Made by a program: the position numbers and the translations under genes | Assembly: GCF_900444945.1 (NCBI RefSeq) | Contig: NZ_UFRM01000001.1 | Location: forward strand, 1,728,001 to 1,792,000 | Source of the DNA: Actinobacillus lignieresii | GTDB lineage: Bacteria > Pseudomonadota > Gammaproteobacteria > Enterobacterales > Pasteurellaceae | Length of the DNA: 64,000 nt | Direction: 5' to 3' | The notes under the pieces: generated by a model | What the model was told of the DNA's origin: nothing | Database searches by the model: none | The model's input: only the letters and a program-made list of their open reading frames with translations | Shown: in pieces, positions 1 to 9,260 of the stretch | Layout of the letters: each line of letters begins with the position of its first letter | Numbering within the stretch: the stretch's first letter is position 1

Positions 1-323
1 TCGCTGATTTTTGCGGAAAAGAAGATAAAAACGACCGCCAGTACGGCGGAAAAGCTCAATACAATCCTACTCGCCGTGACAAATAATCTGTGTAATTTTT
101 GCGGCTCGTGTTCAAATTCCGCTACATATTTCGTCACACCGTGAAAGATACCGCCGCCGGCAAATGCGCCCAGCACGGTAATCAGCGTCATAAAATTCGC
201 CGCTTGCCCTAAGCCTTCCAACCCGAATTGCAAGGCAAACAGCTTTACCAATATTAAACTAATAGCGATTTTAAATGCGGTGGCGCTTGCCGTCCAAACG
301 GCCGTTTTGCTCAATGATTGCAT
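1..323 (-). CDS. wzxE: Lipid III flippase WzxE (N-terminal part, runs off window)
   Basis: This is the first ~107 codons of a polytopic membrane protein that moves the undecaprenyl-linked repeat of enterobacterial common antigen across the inner membrane. The N-terminus (MQSLSKTAVWTASATAFK) and the stretch containing GLGQAANFMTLITVLGAFAG and GVTKYVAEF align by eye with E. coli WzxE. At least two hydrophobic helices are visible. The ATG lies 13 bases inside the end of wecE, so the two are translationally coupled. The gene continues beyond base 1 and its C-terminal helices are not seen. The identity rests on sequence resemblance and on its place at the end of the wec operon. Confidence 0.85.
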   Translation of the reverse strand, partial: MQSLSKTAVWTASATAFKIAISLILVKLFALQFGLEGLGQAANFMTLITVLGAFAGGGIFHGVTKYVAEFEHEPQKLHRLFVTASRIVLSFSAVLAVVFIFFSAKIS

Positions 324-1456
324 TGATGTAGAAATTCCAATATAACCCGAATAATTTTATCCGATTCTTGCGGTTGTAAATTATAAAATAGCGGTAAACG
401 CACCAAGCGTTCGCTTTCCGAAGTAGTAAAACGGTCTTCACCGATAAAAGTACCAAACCGCTTCCCGGCAGGGCTGCTATGTAGCGGCACATAATGAAAG
501 ACCGCTAAAATTCCGTGTTGTTTTAGCCGTTCGATAAAGTCATTACGTTCATCCGAATTGCGCCATTTCAGATAAAACAGATGGCCGTTTTGTTCACATT
601 CGGGCGGGCAAGTCGGTAACTCAAGACGACCTTGTTCGGCAAACGGACGTAAGACTTCAAAATAGCGTTGCCAAACGGCTAAACGAGTCTGCTTGATGTG
701 TTGTGCGACTTCCAATTGTGCATATAAATAGGCCGCTTGTAATTCCGACATTAAAAAACTGGATCCGAGATCTCGCCAAGTATATTTATCCGTTTCTCCA
801 CGAAAGAATTGACTACGATTTGTACCTTTTTCTCGGATCACTTCCGCACGAGCAATAAATCGATCATCATTAATCAATAAAGCACCGCCTTCACCGCCGG
901 CACTATAATTCTTAGTTTCGTGAAAACTATAACAGCCGAAATGCCCGATCGTGCCTAATGCTTTGCCTTTATAAAAAGACATTGCCGCTTGCGCCGCATC
1001 TTCGATCACATACAACCGATATTTTTCGGCTATTGCCATAATCGTATCCATTTCACAGGCGATACCGGCGTAATGTACCGGCACAATCGCTTTGGTTTTC
1101 GGTGTAATCGCCGCTTCAATTTTCGTTTCATCAATATTCATCGTATCGGGACGAATATCGACAAACACAATCTTTGCTCCACGCAATACAAATGCGTTAG
1201 CGGTCGAAACAAAGGTATAACTCGGCATAATCACTTCATCGCCGGCTTGAATATCGATTAATATCGCCGCCATTTCCAATGCAGCGGTACAAGACGGCGT
1301 AAGCAATGCTTTTGCCGTACCGAATTGATTTTCCAGCCACCGCTCGCAACGCCGGTTATAAAAGCCGTCGCCGGACAATTTCCCGCTTGCCATCGCTTGT
1401 TGCATATAACCGAGTTCCGTACCGACAATCGGCGGTTTATTAAAAGGAATTTGCAT
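311..1456 (-). CDS. wecE: dTDP-4-amino-4,6-dideoxygalactose transaminase WecE
   Basis: A 381-residue PLP-dependent sugar aminotransferase of the DegT/DnrJ/EryC1 family (also called RffA). It makes dTDP-4-amino-4,6-dideoxy-D-galactose, the precursor of the Fuc4NAc residue of common antigen. Visible landmarks are SCTAALEMAA near residue 54, the cofactor-aspartate region VIEDAAQA, and the Schiff-base lysine in FHETKNYSAGGEGG near residue 180. Length is normal. It sits between the acetyltransferase wecD (7 bases upstream) and wzxE (overlapping), matching the order in which their products act. Confidence 0.95.
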   Translation of the reverse strand: MQIPFNKPPIVGTELGYMQQAMASGKLSGDGFYNRRCERWLENQFGTAKALLTPSCTAALEMAAILIDIQAGDEVIMPSYTFVSTANAFVLRGAKIVFVDIRPDTMNIDETKIEAAITPKTKAIVPVHYAGIACEMDTIMAIAEKYRLYVIEDAAQAAMSFYKGKALGTIGHFGCYSFHETKNYSAGGEGGALLINDDRFIARAEVIREKGTNRSQFFRGETDKYTWRDLGSSFLMSELQAAYLYAQLEVAQHIKQTRLAVWQRYFEVLRPFAEQGRLELPTCPPECEQNGHLFYLKWRNSDERNDFIERLKQHGILAVFHYVPLHSSPAGKRFGTFIGEDRFTTSESERLVRLPLFYNLQPQESDKIIRVILEFLHQCNH

Positions 1457-1462
1457 ACATTA

Positions 1463-2086
1463 TTATTTCCGATAAAACCAATAAGCCGTCGCTAATATGC
1501 TCGCACCCTGCGTTAAATAAAGATTCATCGCAGGCAAGTTACCGATTTGAGTCGAAACTAAAAGCGAATTGGCTCCCTGTCGTTTCGCCCAATTTTGCGC
1601 CGCTTGTAACAATATGGTTGCAATGCCTTGTCGTTGGAATGCAGGCGAGACCGCTAATAAACCGACCTTCGCTTGTTCGCCGGCTAAACGCAAGCTGATT
1701 CCGCCCTGAATTTGACCGCTTGTTGTTTTTAAAACCAAACAAAGCTGATCAAATTCGCCTCGTACTGCACGGGCAATCCAAGTTTGGTACAGACGTTGAT
1801 TTTCCGCTGCTGAAAACCAAGGCTCTCGAAAGCGACTTGTCGGAAAGGCTTGCCCGAATAACGTTTCCAATTGCTTAATATCTTCAATCGTTGCTGCTTC
1901 GCAAGCGGTTATTTTTTCTTGATAGTTTACAAGGTCAAAACCGAACTCGATTTCGCCTTCAACAAATTGAAAGCCTTGTGCCTGTAACTGTTGAATTTTT
2001 GGATAATCTTGAGCGGCGACCTTCGCTTGTATAATCGGACGGGCGAAGAAATCCGACAGCCACGGATCCGGGGTAAAACATTGCAT
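1463..2086 (-). CDS. wecD: dTDP-fucosamine N-acetyltransferase WecD
   Basis: A GNAT-fold acetyltransferase of 207 residues (also RffC) that acetylates the 4-amino group produced by WecE. The acetyl-CoA-binding stretch VGLLAVSPAFQRQGIATILL followed by AMNLYLTQGA is in the C-terminal half, as in other GNAT enzymes. The chosen ATG overlaps the wecC stop as TAATG, with GGAG nine bases upstream. An in-frame ATG at 2101 would add five residues, but its purine tract is too close. The N-terminal half is weakly conserved in this family, so identity leans on the operon position between wecC and wecE. Confidence 0.85.
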   Translation of the reverse strand: MQCFTPDPWLSDFFARPIIQAKVAAQDYPKIQQLQAQGFQFVEGEIEFGFDLVNYQEKITACEAATIEDIKQLETLFGQAFPTSRFREPWFSAAENQRLYQTWIARAVRGEFDQLCLVLKTTSGQIQGGISLRLAGEQAKVGLLAVSPAFQRQGIATILLQAAQNWAKRQGANSLLVSTQIGNLPAMNLYLTQGASILATAYWFYRK

Positions 2087-3357
2087 TATAATTGACTCCA
2101 TATCCCTTTCGTATCAATTAACCACGGTACGCTCATCGTGTCGGGCGATAGGTTTTTAAATGCGGTATGATCAACTAATAACAGTAAAATATCCGCTTTC
2201 TTAATCGCCTGTTCAAAACCGACCAGCTCGACTTTACCTCTCAACGATGGTGGCAATGCATTAATATGCGGTTCCACCGCTAACACCACCCCTCTATGCC
2301 AATCGGCAAGATATTGGGTAATTGCCAATGCCGGACTGCCTCTTAAATCATCAATATCCGCTTTAAAGCTTAGCCCTAAACAAGCGATTGTCACATCACC
2401 GGCTAAACAATTTCGGCGATTCACACAATCGGCTAATGCCTGTTTCACTTTCTCTATCACCCATTGCGGCTTACTGTCGTTTACTTCTCGTGCGGTACGA
2501 ATTAAACGGGATTGGTCTGGCGTTTGTGCCGCAATAAACCACGGATCGACCGCAATACAATGCCCGCCGACACCGGCTCCCGGTTGCAGAATATTTACAC
2601 GCGGATGACGATTCGCCAATCGGATCAGCTCCCATACATTTATGTTGAGTTTATCGCAAATCATTGATAATTCGTTGGCAAACGCCAGATTCACGTCACG
2701 GAAGCTATTCTCGGTTAATTTGCACATTTCCGCCGTGCGTGCATCGGTGGCGATACACTCTCCTTTGACAAAAATTCGGTATAAATCGACCGCTTGTCGG
2801 GTGGATTCGGCAGTCAGTCCGCCGATAACTCGATCATTTTCAAACAATTCAATCATCACTCTGCCCGGTAGCACGCGTTCCGGACAATAAGCAATATAAA
2901 TATCGGCATTGTCGTTACCTTGAGTCGGAAAACTCAGATCAGGACGAAGTTTTTGCAACCATTTTGCCAATTTTTCTGTTGTCCCAACCGGAGAAGTCGA
3001 TTCCAATACAATCAAATTTCCTTTGACTAAATAGGGAGAGATTGCTTTCACCGCTTGCTTAATATACTGAAGATCAGGCTGGTGGTTATATGTGAGAGGC
3101 GTTGGCACGGCGATCACAAATACATCGGCAGGATCGGGAGTCTGCGTTGCAAAAAGTAAGCCGTTTTCGACCGCTTGTTTAACCGCCTCTTCAAGCTGCG
3201 GCTCAACAAAATGAATCCGACCTTGATTAATTTTTGTAACGACATCGGGATTAATGTCCACACCCAAAACGGACTTACCGCATCTGGCGAAAGCAACCGC
3301 TGCCGGCAGCCCGATATAACCCAGTCCGATAATCGCAATTCGATTAAACGTATTCAT
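2086..3357 (-). CDS. wecC: UDP-N-acetyl-D-mannosamine dehydrogenase WecC
   Basis: A 423-residue NAD-dependent UDP-sugar 6-dehydrogenase that oxidises UDP-ManNAc to UDP-ManNAcA for common antigen. The Rossmann motif GLGYIGLPAA is at the N-terminus. The catalytic cysteine lies in GAGVGGHCIAVDPWF, and a C-terminal UDP-binding domain follows. The ATG at 3357 is preferred over a longer reading because MNTFNRIAIIGLGYIG is the family N-terminus and GAGAAAT precedes it. In the E. coli operon rffG and rffH follow wecC; here wecD follows directly. An intrinsic terminator sits between wecB and this gene, so its transcription may be reduced or may use its own start. Confidence 0.95.
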   Translation of the reverse strand: MNTFNRIAIIGLGYIGLPAAVAFARCGKSVLGVDINPDVVTKINQGRIHFVEPQLEEAVKQAVENGLLFATQTPDPADVFVIAVPTPLTYNHQPDLQYIKQAVKAISPYLVKGNLIVLESTSPVGTTEKLAKWLQKLRPDLSFPTQGNDNADIYIAYCPERVLPGRVMIELFENDRVIGGLTAESTRQAVDLYRIFVKGECIATDARTAEMCKLTENSFRDVNLAFANELSMICDKLNINVWELIRLANRHPRVNILQPGAGVGGHCIAVDPWFIAAQTPDQSRLIRTAREVNDSKPQWVIEKVKQALADCVNRRNCLAGDVTIACLGLSFKADIDDLRGSPALAITQYLADWHRGVVLAVEPHINALPPSLRGKVELVGFEQAIKKADILLLLVDHTAFKNLSPDTMSVPWLIDTKGIWSQL

Positions 3358-3394
3358 ATGATATTTCTCGTTTGGCTTTAAGTTCGTCCGTAAC

Positions 3395-3431
3395 AAAAAA
3401 CAGGCTTTGTCTTTTCCAAGAACAAAGCCTG
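3395..3431 (-). terminator. Intrinsic terminator between wecB and wecC
   Basis: Read on the minus strand, CAGGCTTTGT (3422-3431) pairs perfectly over ten bases with ACAAAGCCTG (3401-3410) around an 11-base loop, and a run of six T follows at once. The hairpin begins four bases after the wecB stop and ends about 40 bases before the wecC start, inside what otherwise looks like one operon. It may act as an attenuator. Confidence 0.85.
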
Positions 3432-3435
3432 CCGA

Positions 3436-4572
3436 CTAATTCAATATTTGTTTAAGTACGTCAATAATATATCGGCAAGCATTCTCCTTTGCATAAGGAT
3501 TCTTTGCTTGCGCCATCGTTCGATAAATCCGCTTATCGGTTAAAAGCAAGCTCACCTCTTGCACAATGCTTTTAGCTTCGGTTCCAACCAGACGAACCGT
3601 TCCCGCCGCAACCGCTTCCGGACGTTCGGTTGCGTTACGCATTACCAACACCGGTTTATTTAATGCGGGAGCTTCTTCTTGAATACCGCCGGAATCGGTC
3701 AAAATCAAATAAGCGCGTTCCATTAAATAGACGAAGGACAAATACTCTTGCGGCTCGATTAAGAAGATATTTTCCACTCCGCTAAGTAAACGGCTGACCG
3801 GTTCGCGTACGCAAGGATTAAGATGTACCGGATAAACAATCTGCACATCGGTATGCCGTTTGGCAAGCGTGACCAACGCTTCGCAAATATGTTCTAAGCC
3901 TGCGCCGAAACTTTCTCGGCGGTGTCCGGTAACCAAAATGAGTTTTTTCCGCTCGTCTAAAAATTGATAATGTCGATTCAAGTTTTTAACCAAACTTTTA
4001 TCCCGTCGGATTCGGGAGGATACGCAATGTAACGCATCAAGCACCGTATTGCCGGTTACCCAAATCTTATCGGGCGCTTTATGTTCTTGTAATAAATTTA
4101 GACGTGCTTGCTCGGTCGGTGCAAAGTGATAGTCGGCTAATACGCCGGTCAGGCAACGATTAGCTTCCTCCGGAAACGGTGCATAGCGGTCACCGCTACG
4201 CAAGCCCGCTTCGATATGTCCGACCGGAATTTGATGATAATAGCAGGCGAGTGCGGCGGCAAAAGTAGTAGTGGTATCGCCGTGTACCAATACCATATCA
4301 GGACGATAGCGTGCGAACAGATCTTTCAGCGATTGTAAAATTCGTACGCTGATGTCGATTAGATCTTGCCCGACTTGCATAATATTTAAATCAAAATCGG
4401 GTCGAATTTCGAAAAGGTTCAAAACTTGATCCAGCATCTCTCGATGCTGACCGGTTACGCAGACCTTTGCCTCAAAACTCGCATCCTCCGCCAACATTTT
4501 TGCCAGCGGAGCCATCTTGATCGCTTCCGGTCGCGTACCGAATACGCTGAGGATTTTAATTTTGTTCGGCAT
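3436..4572 (-). CDS. wecB: UDP-N-acetylglucosamine 2-epimerase WecB
   Basis: A 378-residue non-hydrolysing epimerase that interconverts UDP-GlcNAc and UDP-ManNAc, supplying WecC. Family motifs in order are [13 protein letters not shown] at the N-terminus, [36 protein letters not shown], and the UDP-binding [10 protein letters not shown] near residue 285. The ATG at 4572 gives the usual [16 protein letters not shown] start and overlaps the end of wzzE by 17 bases. A longer in-frame reading from 4611 would add 13 residues found in no relative I recognise. Confidence 0.95.
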   Translation of the reverse strand: MPNKIKILSVFGTRPEAIKMAPLAKMLAEDASFEAKVCVTGQHREMLDQVLNLFEIRPDFDLNIMQVGQDLIDISVRILQSLKDLFARYRPDMVLVHGDTTTTFAAALACYYHQIPVGHIEAGLRSGDRYAPFPEEANRCLTGVLADYHFAPTEQARLNLLQEHKAPDKIWVTGNTVLDALHCVSSRIRRDKSLVKNLNRHYQFLDERKKLILVTGHRRESFGAGLEHICEALVTLAKRHTDVQIVYPVHLNPCVREPVSRLLSGVENIFLIEPQEYLSFVYLMERAYLILTDSGGIQEEAPALNKPVLVMRNATERPEAVAAGTVRLVGTEAKSIVQEVSLLLTDKRIYRTMAQAKNPYAKENACRYIIDVLKQILN

Positions 4573-5434
4573 CTGCTGGTTTTTTTCGTAATAATCCCAT
4601 TGTTGAAACAATGACCATACCGAGTAATAAGCCGACTAAAGCACCGATCATCATCCATAACGTTGGATTCGGCGTGTCGGGGGTTAAAGGCACGCTTGGC
4701 GTTTTTACAAATCTGAATGCGGTTAATTGATCGTCTAACGGCTGCACGGAACGCATTAAATTTAACTTACCGTTCCAATCTTGGGTCGCAATCTGGTTAC
4801 CTTGTTGTATTGCGCCAAGTTTAATATCCGCCGCACTTTTTATTTGTTGAAACAGATTTTTCCACTTGGCGACAAGTTCGGCATTTAAAGTCTGCTTGGT
4901 TTGCTGATTGGCAAACGCAATAAAATCGTTTAATAACTTATACGCTTCTTCCGGATTAGCGGAACGTACGCTTAAGCTGTCAAAAGGTTGCGTTTTGGTC
5001 GCCGCTTGAAATACGAATTGTTCCGCGAGACTTTGTGCCGTCATAACGATAGGTTGATGAGTCAATTGCGCTTTTAACTTAACCGTTTCGGTCTGAGCAA
5101 GAAATTCGACTAATACGTCCGCGGAGATTAAATTACGTTTAAACTCGTTATAACTACCGAGCGTTGCCGAATCCTCCGCTTTACGACCGATTTCCGGCGC
5201 AAGAGAAAGAGAGCCTTTATCGTCCGCGATAACATTGTAACTCACCCCATCGCCGCCGTTTAAAAAAGTATAGGTAGAGAATAAGGTATAATAATTACCC
5301 AGCGCCGATACTTTCGGCGGCTCAAATTCTGCCGTCGCTTTCCAAGTTTGCGTGTCAAGCGAACTTAATCCGAATCCGCCCGCCACACCGACGGCAGTAC
5401 TTATAATTAACGTGAACAAATAACGTAATAGCAT
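4556..5434 (-). CDS. wzzE: Polysaccharide chain-length regulator, WzzE-type
   Basis: A 292-residue Wzz-family protein expected to set the modal length of common-antigen chains. It shows the family topology: a transmembrane helix at residues 3-24, a large periplasmic part, and a second helix near residues 257-281 ([20 protein letters not shown]) preceded by proline-rich [13 protein letters not shown], the Pro-rich segment typical of Wzz. It is shorter than E. coli WzzE (about 348 residues). Sequence resemblance is modest, so the call depends on topology and on its place between wecA and wecB. Confidence 0.8.
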   Translation of the reverse strand: MLLRYLFTLIISTAVGVAGGFGLSSLDTQTWKATAEFEPPKVSALGNYYTLFSTYTFLNGGDGVSYNVIADDKGSLSLAPEIGRKAEDSATLGSYNEFKRNLISADVLVEFLAQTETVKLKAQLTHQPIVMTAQSLAEQFVFQAATKTQPFDSLSVRSANPEEAYKLLNDFIAFANQQTKQTLNAELVAKWKNLFQQIKSAADIKLGAIQQGNQIATQDWNGKLNLMRSVQPLDDQLTAFRFVKTPSVPLTPDTPNPTLWMMIGALVGLLLGMVIVSTMGLLRKKPADAEQN

Positions 5435-5468
5435 AAATAATCCTAAAAATTCGACTGTTTACTCTCAG

Positions 5469-6542
5469 TTACTCACTACCGATTTTGAGCTTTCTTTTCG
5501 CTCTGCGTTTCATACGACGAATAAAGCGTGTCACTCGCCACGCATGCGTAATCGAATAGGCATAGATAAAGAATAAACCGATAAAGCCGATCGTCATCAA
5601 CCATTGATTCCAATAGTAGTATTCGCCTAATACGCCGATGGTAGAGCAAATCGCCGCCCCGAAGGTAATGACTGCCAGTGCTTGGCGAGAAGTTAAACCG
5701 GCGCGCATCATTAAATGGTGTAAATGTAGGCGGTCCGGTCTGAACGGACTTTTGCCCTTTTTCAAACGGCGAATAATGACCGCCACCATATCGATTAGCG
5801 GCACGGCAATCAGCCATAAACCGGTAATCGGACTAATCGTATGCCCTTGACCTTGGGTACTAAGCAACAGAATCCAAATAATCGTAAACCCAATCAGGGT
5901 ACTGCCCGAATCGCCCATAAAAACTTTCCATTTGGCGCCGAATACGCTGAGGTTAAACATCGCATACGGAATCAAGACGACAATAATCGCAAAACACCAA
6001 TAGGCTAACGTGTATTGCTCGTCCAGCCACATCAGCACGCCGATACCGGCAAAACTGGCGCTGGAAAGGCCGGCTAATAAGCCGTCGATACCGTCCACCA
6101 TATTAAACGCATTAATCACGCCGATCGTGACAAACACGGTAAAAATAATGCCGAGAATCCCAAGCTCGATACTAAACGGCGCAATCACTTGCCCTAAGCT
6201 ATCTAAAGACAGTCCGTTATAAATCATGAGACCGGCTAACCCGGCTTGAATGCCGGCGCGTAAAAACGGGCTTACGTCAAAACGGTCGTCCAACACCCCG
6301 ATAACCAATAGAATAGTCACCGCCGCAAGATACAACCAAGGTAAACGCATATCTTGCCATTCCATAAAATAGAAGGTCAGATTACCTAAAAATAGGGCTA
6401 TCCCGCCGATTAACGGGATTAAGCCTTGGTGACGTTTACGAAAGTTCGGTTTATCGACCAAACCGATTTTTTCCGCAACCGGTCTCATAAAAATCAGACT
6501 GGCGAACGACACCACAAAAACAGCAAGAAAAGTAAGCCACAT
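5469..6542 (-). CDS. wecA: Undecaprenyl-phosphate GlcNAc-1-phosphate transferase WecA
   Basis: A 357-residue multi-pass inner-membrane enzyme that transfers GlcNAc-1-P from UDP-GlcNAc to undecaprenyl phosphate, the first step of common-antigen synthesis. Visible motifs are RKRHQGLIPLIGGIALF, NAFNMVDGIDGLLAGL, VFMGDSGSTLIGF and the cytoplasmic histidine cluster RLHLHHLMMRAGL. About eleven hydrophobic helices are evident. It is the first gene of the wec operon, and the 297-base gap shared with divergent hemL must hold its promoter. The C-terminus is strongly basic (RRMKRRAKRKLK). Confidence 0.95.
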   Translation of the reverse strand: MWLTFLAVFVVSFASLIFMRPVAEKIGLVDKPNFRKRHQGLIPLIGGIALFLGNLTFYFMEWQDMRLPWLYLAAVTILLVIGVLDDRFDVSPFLRAGIQAGLAGLMIYNGLSLDSLGQVIAPFSIELGILGIIFTVFVTIGVINAFNMVDGIDGLLAGLSSASFAGIGVLMWLDEQYTLAYWCFAIIVVLIPYAMFNLSVFGAKWKVFMGDSGSTLIGFTIIWILLLSTQGQGHTISPITGLWLIAVPLIDMVAVIIRRLKKGKSPFRPDRLHLHHLMMRAGLTSRQALAVITFGAAICSTIGVLGEYYYWNQWLMTIGFIGLFFIYAYSITHAWRVTRFIRRMKRRAKRKLKIGSE

Positions 6543-6723
6543 AAGGGGTTAGCTCCCTCAAAATCAATATAAAAAAGTGTGTAAAGAATATCACAAAGGC
6601 GAGGACTCTCAAATTTTTTTAGGTTATTTGGGCTTTTTTTTATAAAATGGATAAATATAAAGTTTGCTTTATTTCGTTTAAGAATAACTTTAGAAAATCC
6701 ATGACATACTTTCTCTATTACTG

Positions 6724-6743
6724 TTCTTTGCTTAGCCAAAGAA
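6724..6743. repeat. Inverted repeat in wecA/hemL gap
   Basis: TTCTTTG-CTTAGC-CAAAGAA is a 7-bp perfect inverted repeat in the 297-base divergent gap between wecA and hemL. It is followed by an uptake signal sequence at about 6764. It could be a small dispersed repeat or a hairpin in one of the two leaders. No T-run follows, so it does not look like a terminator. Confidence 0.4.
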
Positions 6744-6839
6744 AAGTAACCAAAACAAGCGGTTATTTTTAAACTATTTTTTGTAAAGCGAAACCTTGTC
6801 GATCAACGCTATTCAGAATTTCAATTTAAGGAATCATTT

Positions 6840-8120
6840 ATGTCTAAATCAGAACAACTATTTGAAAAAGCTCAAAAAGTTATCCCAGGCGGGGTCAATT
6901 CACCGGTGCGTGCGTTTAAAGGGGTAGGCGGTACGCCGGTATTTATCCAAAAAGCGGAAGGTGCGTATATTACCGATTCGGACGGTAAAAAATATATCGA
7001 TTACGTCGGTTCTTGGGGACCGATGGTATTAGGTCATAATCATCCGGCAATTATCGATGCAGTATTGAAAGCGGTACCGAACGGTTTAAGTTTCGGTGCG
7101 CCGACCGAAAGCGAAATCACTCTCGCTGAATTGGTCACCAAATTAGTCCCTTCTATCGAATTAGTCCGTATGGTCAGCTCAGGTACCGAAGCAACCATGT
7201 CGGCAATTCGTTTAGCACGTGGTTATACCGGTCGTGACAAAATTATCAAATTTGAAGGCTGCTACCACGGCCATTCCGATTCGCTCTTAGTGAAAGCCGG
7301 TTCCGGCGCATTAACCCTAGGTCAGCCGAGCGGTCCGGGTGTCCCTGCCGATTTTGCGAAGCACACGCTCACTTGTACTTATAACGATTTAGATTCGGTA
7401 AAAACCGCTTTCGAACAATATCCGAATGAAATCGCCTGTTTAATCGTCGAGCCTGTTGCCGGCAATATGAACTGTATTCCGCCGAAAAATGATTTCTTAA
7501 AAGGTTTACGTGCTTTATGTGATCAATACGGTGCGGTGTTTATTATTGATGAAGTGATGACCGGTTTCCGTGTCGCATTAGGCGGTGCGCAAGCCTATTA
7601 CGATGTTAAACCGGATTTAACCACACTCGGTAAAATTATCGGCGGCGGTATGCCGGTCGGTGCGTTCGGCGGTAAAAAAGAGATTATGGAATACATTGCA
7701 CCGACAGGGCCGGTATATCAGGCGGGTACGCTTTCAGGTAACCCGATTGCGATGGCAGCCGGTTTAGCTTGTTTAACCGAACTCTCCAAAGCGGGCAACC
7801 AAGAGAAACTTGCCGCACAAACCAAAACGTTAGCGGAAGGTTTAAAAGCATTAGCGGCAAAACATAACGTACCCTTTACCGCACAATATGTCGGCGGTAT
7901 GTTCGGTTTATTCTTTACCGAGCAGGCGGAAATCACGAATTTCCAAGAGGTGATGAAATGCGATGCGGCGAAATTCAACCGCTTCTTCCATTTAATGTTG
8001 GAACAGGGGGTGTATCTTGCGCCAAGCGCATTTGAAGCGGGCTTTATGTCGCTTGCCCATAGCGATGAAGATATTCAAGCGACTCTAGTAGCGGCGGACA
8101 AAGCCTTTGCTCAATTATAA
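6840..8120 (+). CDS. hemL: Glutamate-1-semialdehyde 2,1-aminomutase
   Basis: A 426-residue PLP enzyme converting glutamate-1-semialdehyde to 5-aminolevulinate in the C5 route to tetrapyrroles. Typical stretches are [18 protein letters not shown] at the N-terminus, [27 protein letters not shown], and the cofactor lysine in [17 protein letters not shown] near residue 265. Length is standard. AAGGAATC lies just upstream of the ATG. It is a single gene facing the MFS gene, with a hairpin between the two. Confidence 0.97.
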   Translation: MSKSEQLFEKAQKVIPGGVNSPVRAFKGVGGTPVFIQKAEGAYITDSDGKKYIDYVGSWGPMVLGHNHPAIIDAVLKAVPNGLSFGAPTESEITLAELVTKLVPSIELVRMVSSGTEATMSAIRLARGYTGRDKIIKFEGCYHGHSDSLLVKAGSGALTLGQPSGPGVPADFAKHTLTCTYNDLDSVKTAFEQYPNEIACLIVEPVAGNMNCIPPKNDFLKGLRALCDQYGAVFIIDEVMTGFRVALGGAQAYYDVKPDLTTLGKIIGGGMPVGAFGGKKEIMEYIAPTGPVYQAGTLSGNPIAMAAGLACLTELSKAGNQEKLAAQTKTLAEGLKALAAKHNVPFTAQYVGGMFGLFFTEQAEITNFQEVMKCDAAKFNRFFHLMLEQGVYLAPSAFEAGFMSLAHSDEDIQATLVAADKAFAQL

Positions 8121-8131
8121 TTAACGCCTTT

Positions 8132-8167
8132 ATCCGCCCTCAAGCGACGATCGTGTTGAGGGCGGAT
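8132..8167. terminator. Hairpin between convergent hemL and MFS gene
   Basis: ATCCGCCCTCAA and TTGAGGGCGGAT form a perfect 12-bp stem with a 12-base loop between the stop codons of two convergent genes. There is no strong T-run on either side, so it may be an RNA 3'-end stabiliser rather than a classical terminator. Confidence 0.55.
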
Positions 8168-8173
8168 TGCCAT

Positions 8174-9241
8174 TTAAACTAAAAAGATATACGGCAAAAT
8201 ATTCATAATAGCGGCGGTGGTGACCGCTAAAATCAATTTGGATAAGCCGAACATCAGCCCTTGATTCTCGCCTCTATCCAATTTCACTAACATATTGGCG
8301 AGTGCCGTATTTGCAAATAACCCGACCAACGCAAAAATAACCAAATATAAAAACGCCGTCGCCTCGGACAAATATTCCAGTGCGTAAAACCACGGCACAA
8401 TCAATAATGCAATCAAAATCGGCGCAATATAATTCAGTTTTACCACCCCGAAATTAATATGACGTGAAAAACCGGTTTGTAGCAGTACCGCAATTAAATT
8501 ATTGATAAAAAACGCAATCGGCACCAATTCTTGTCTATCCAACAATTCGGTAAAAATATACGGAAAAATCACATAAAACGCCGAGCCCATTCCTAACGGA
8601 ATAAATAGCAATAAATGGACGAAAATAAACCGCTTGTTAATTACCTCTTTAAACTGCGCAAAGCGGAAAGGCGCAAAACGAAAATCGCATTTTCTTCTCG
8701 GCATCATTCGCCACATAAAAAGTAACATAACGACTTCAATCGCACAGCAACACCAAATAAGCCATTCCGCTTTTTGATAATGAATAAACGGAATGGAAAT
8801 TAACGGAGCGACCATAGACGCCATACTGGAGATTTTAAGGAATTTACCTTGCGCCTTGGTTTTAGACGCATAACCGTCGTCGGCATTGGAAAGCAGAAAG
8901 GCGCGCGCATTCGTACTAAATAGCGTACTGCCTAGCCCGAAACAAAATGTTGCCAGCAGTAATAAACCGTAGTGGTTTGTGGTAAGCAATAAAATATAGC
9001 CCAACGCATCCAGTAAACAACCTAACATCATCACCGGCGTTCGTCCGTAACGATCTCCCCATGAACCGGCGAATAGCGAAAAAGCCTGACTGGCAAACAC
9101 TAATAAAGAAAAGGCACTGGCGATTTGTGCCGTATCAAAGCCTTTGTGTTTCATTAAATAAATAAAAAACACACTTTGCATCGCCGTATAAGCGAGTCCG
9201 GAAAAAAAGCGTCTCCATAAAATAATATTCTGCACGTTCAT
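8174..9241 (-). CDS. Major facilitator superfamily transporter
   Basis: A 355-residue integral membrane protein of the MFS. The loop 2-3 signature is clear (GSWGDRYGRTPVMMLGC, residues ~58-74), and 10-12 hydrophobic helices alternate with short charged loops. It is somewhat short for the family (usually ~400), ending just after its last helix. The substrate cannot be told from sequence; drug efflux or metabolite export are the usual roles of such single-gene MFS proteins. It lies 19 bases downstream of murJ on the same strand and may be cotranscribed with it. Confidence 0.8.
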   Translation of the reverse strand: MNVQNIILWRRFFSGLAYTAMQSVFFIYLMKHKGFDTAQIASAFSLLVFASQAFSLFAGSWGDRYGRTPVMMLGCLLDALGYILLLTTNHYGLLLLATFCFGLGSTLFSTNARAFLLSNADDGYASKTKAQGKFLKISSMASMVAPLISIPFIHYQKAEWLIWCCCAIEVVMLLFMWRMMPRRKCDFRFAPFRFAQFKEVINKRFIFVHLLLFIPLGMGSAFYVIFPYIFTELLDRQELVPIAFFINNLIAVLLQTGFSRHINFGVVKLNYIAPILIALLIVPWFYALEYLSEATAFLYLVIFALVGLFANTALANMLVKLDRGENQGLMFGLSKLILAVTTAAIMNILPYIFLV

Positions 9242-9260
9242 ACGTTATATCCTTTTTCTT

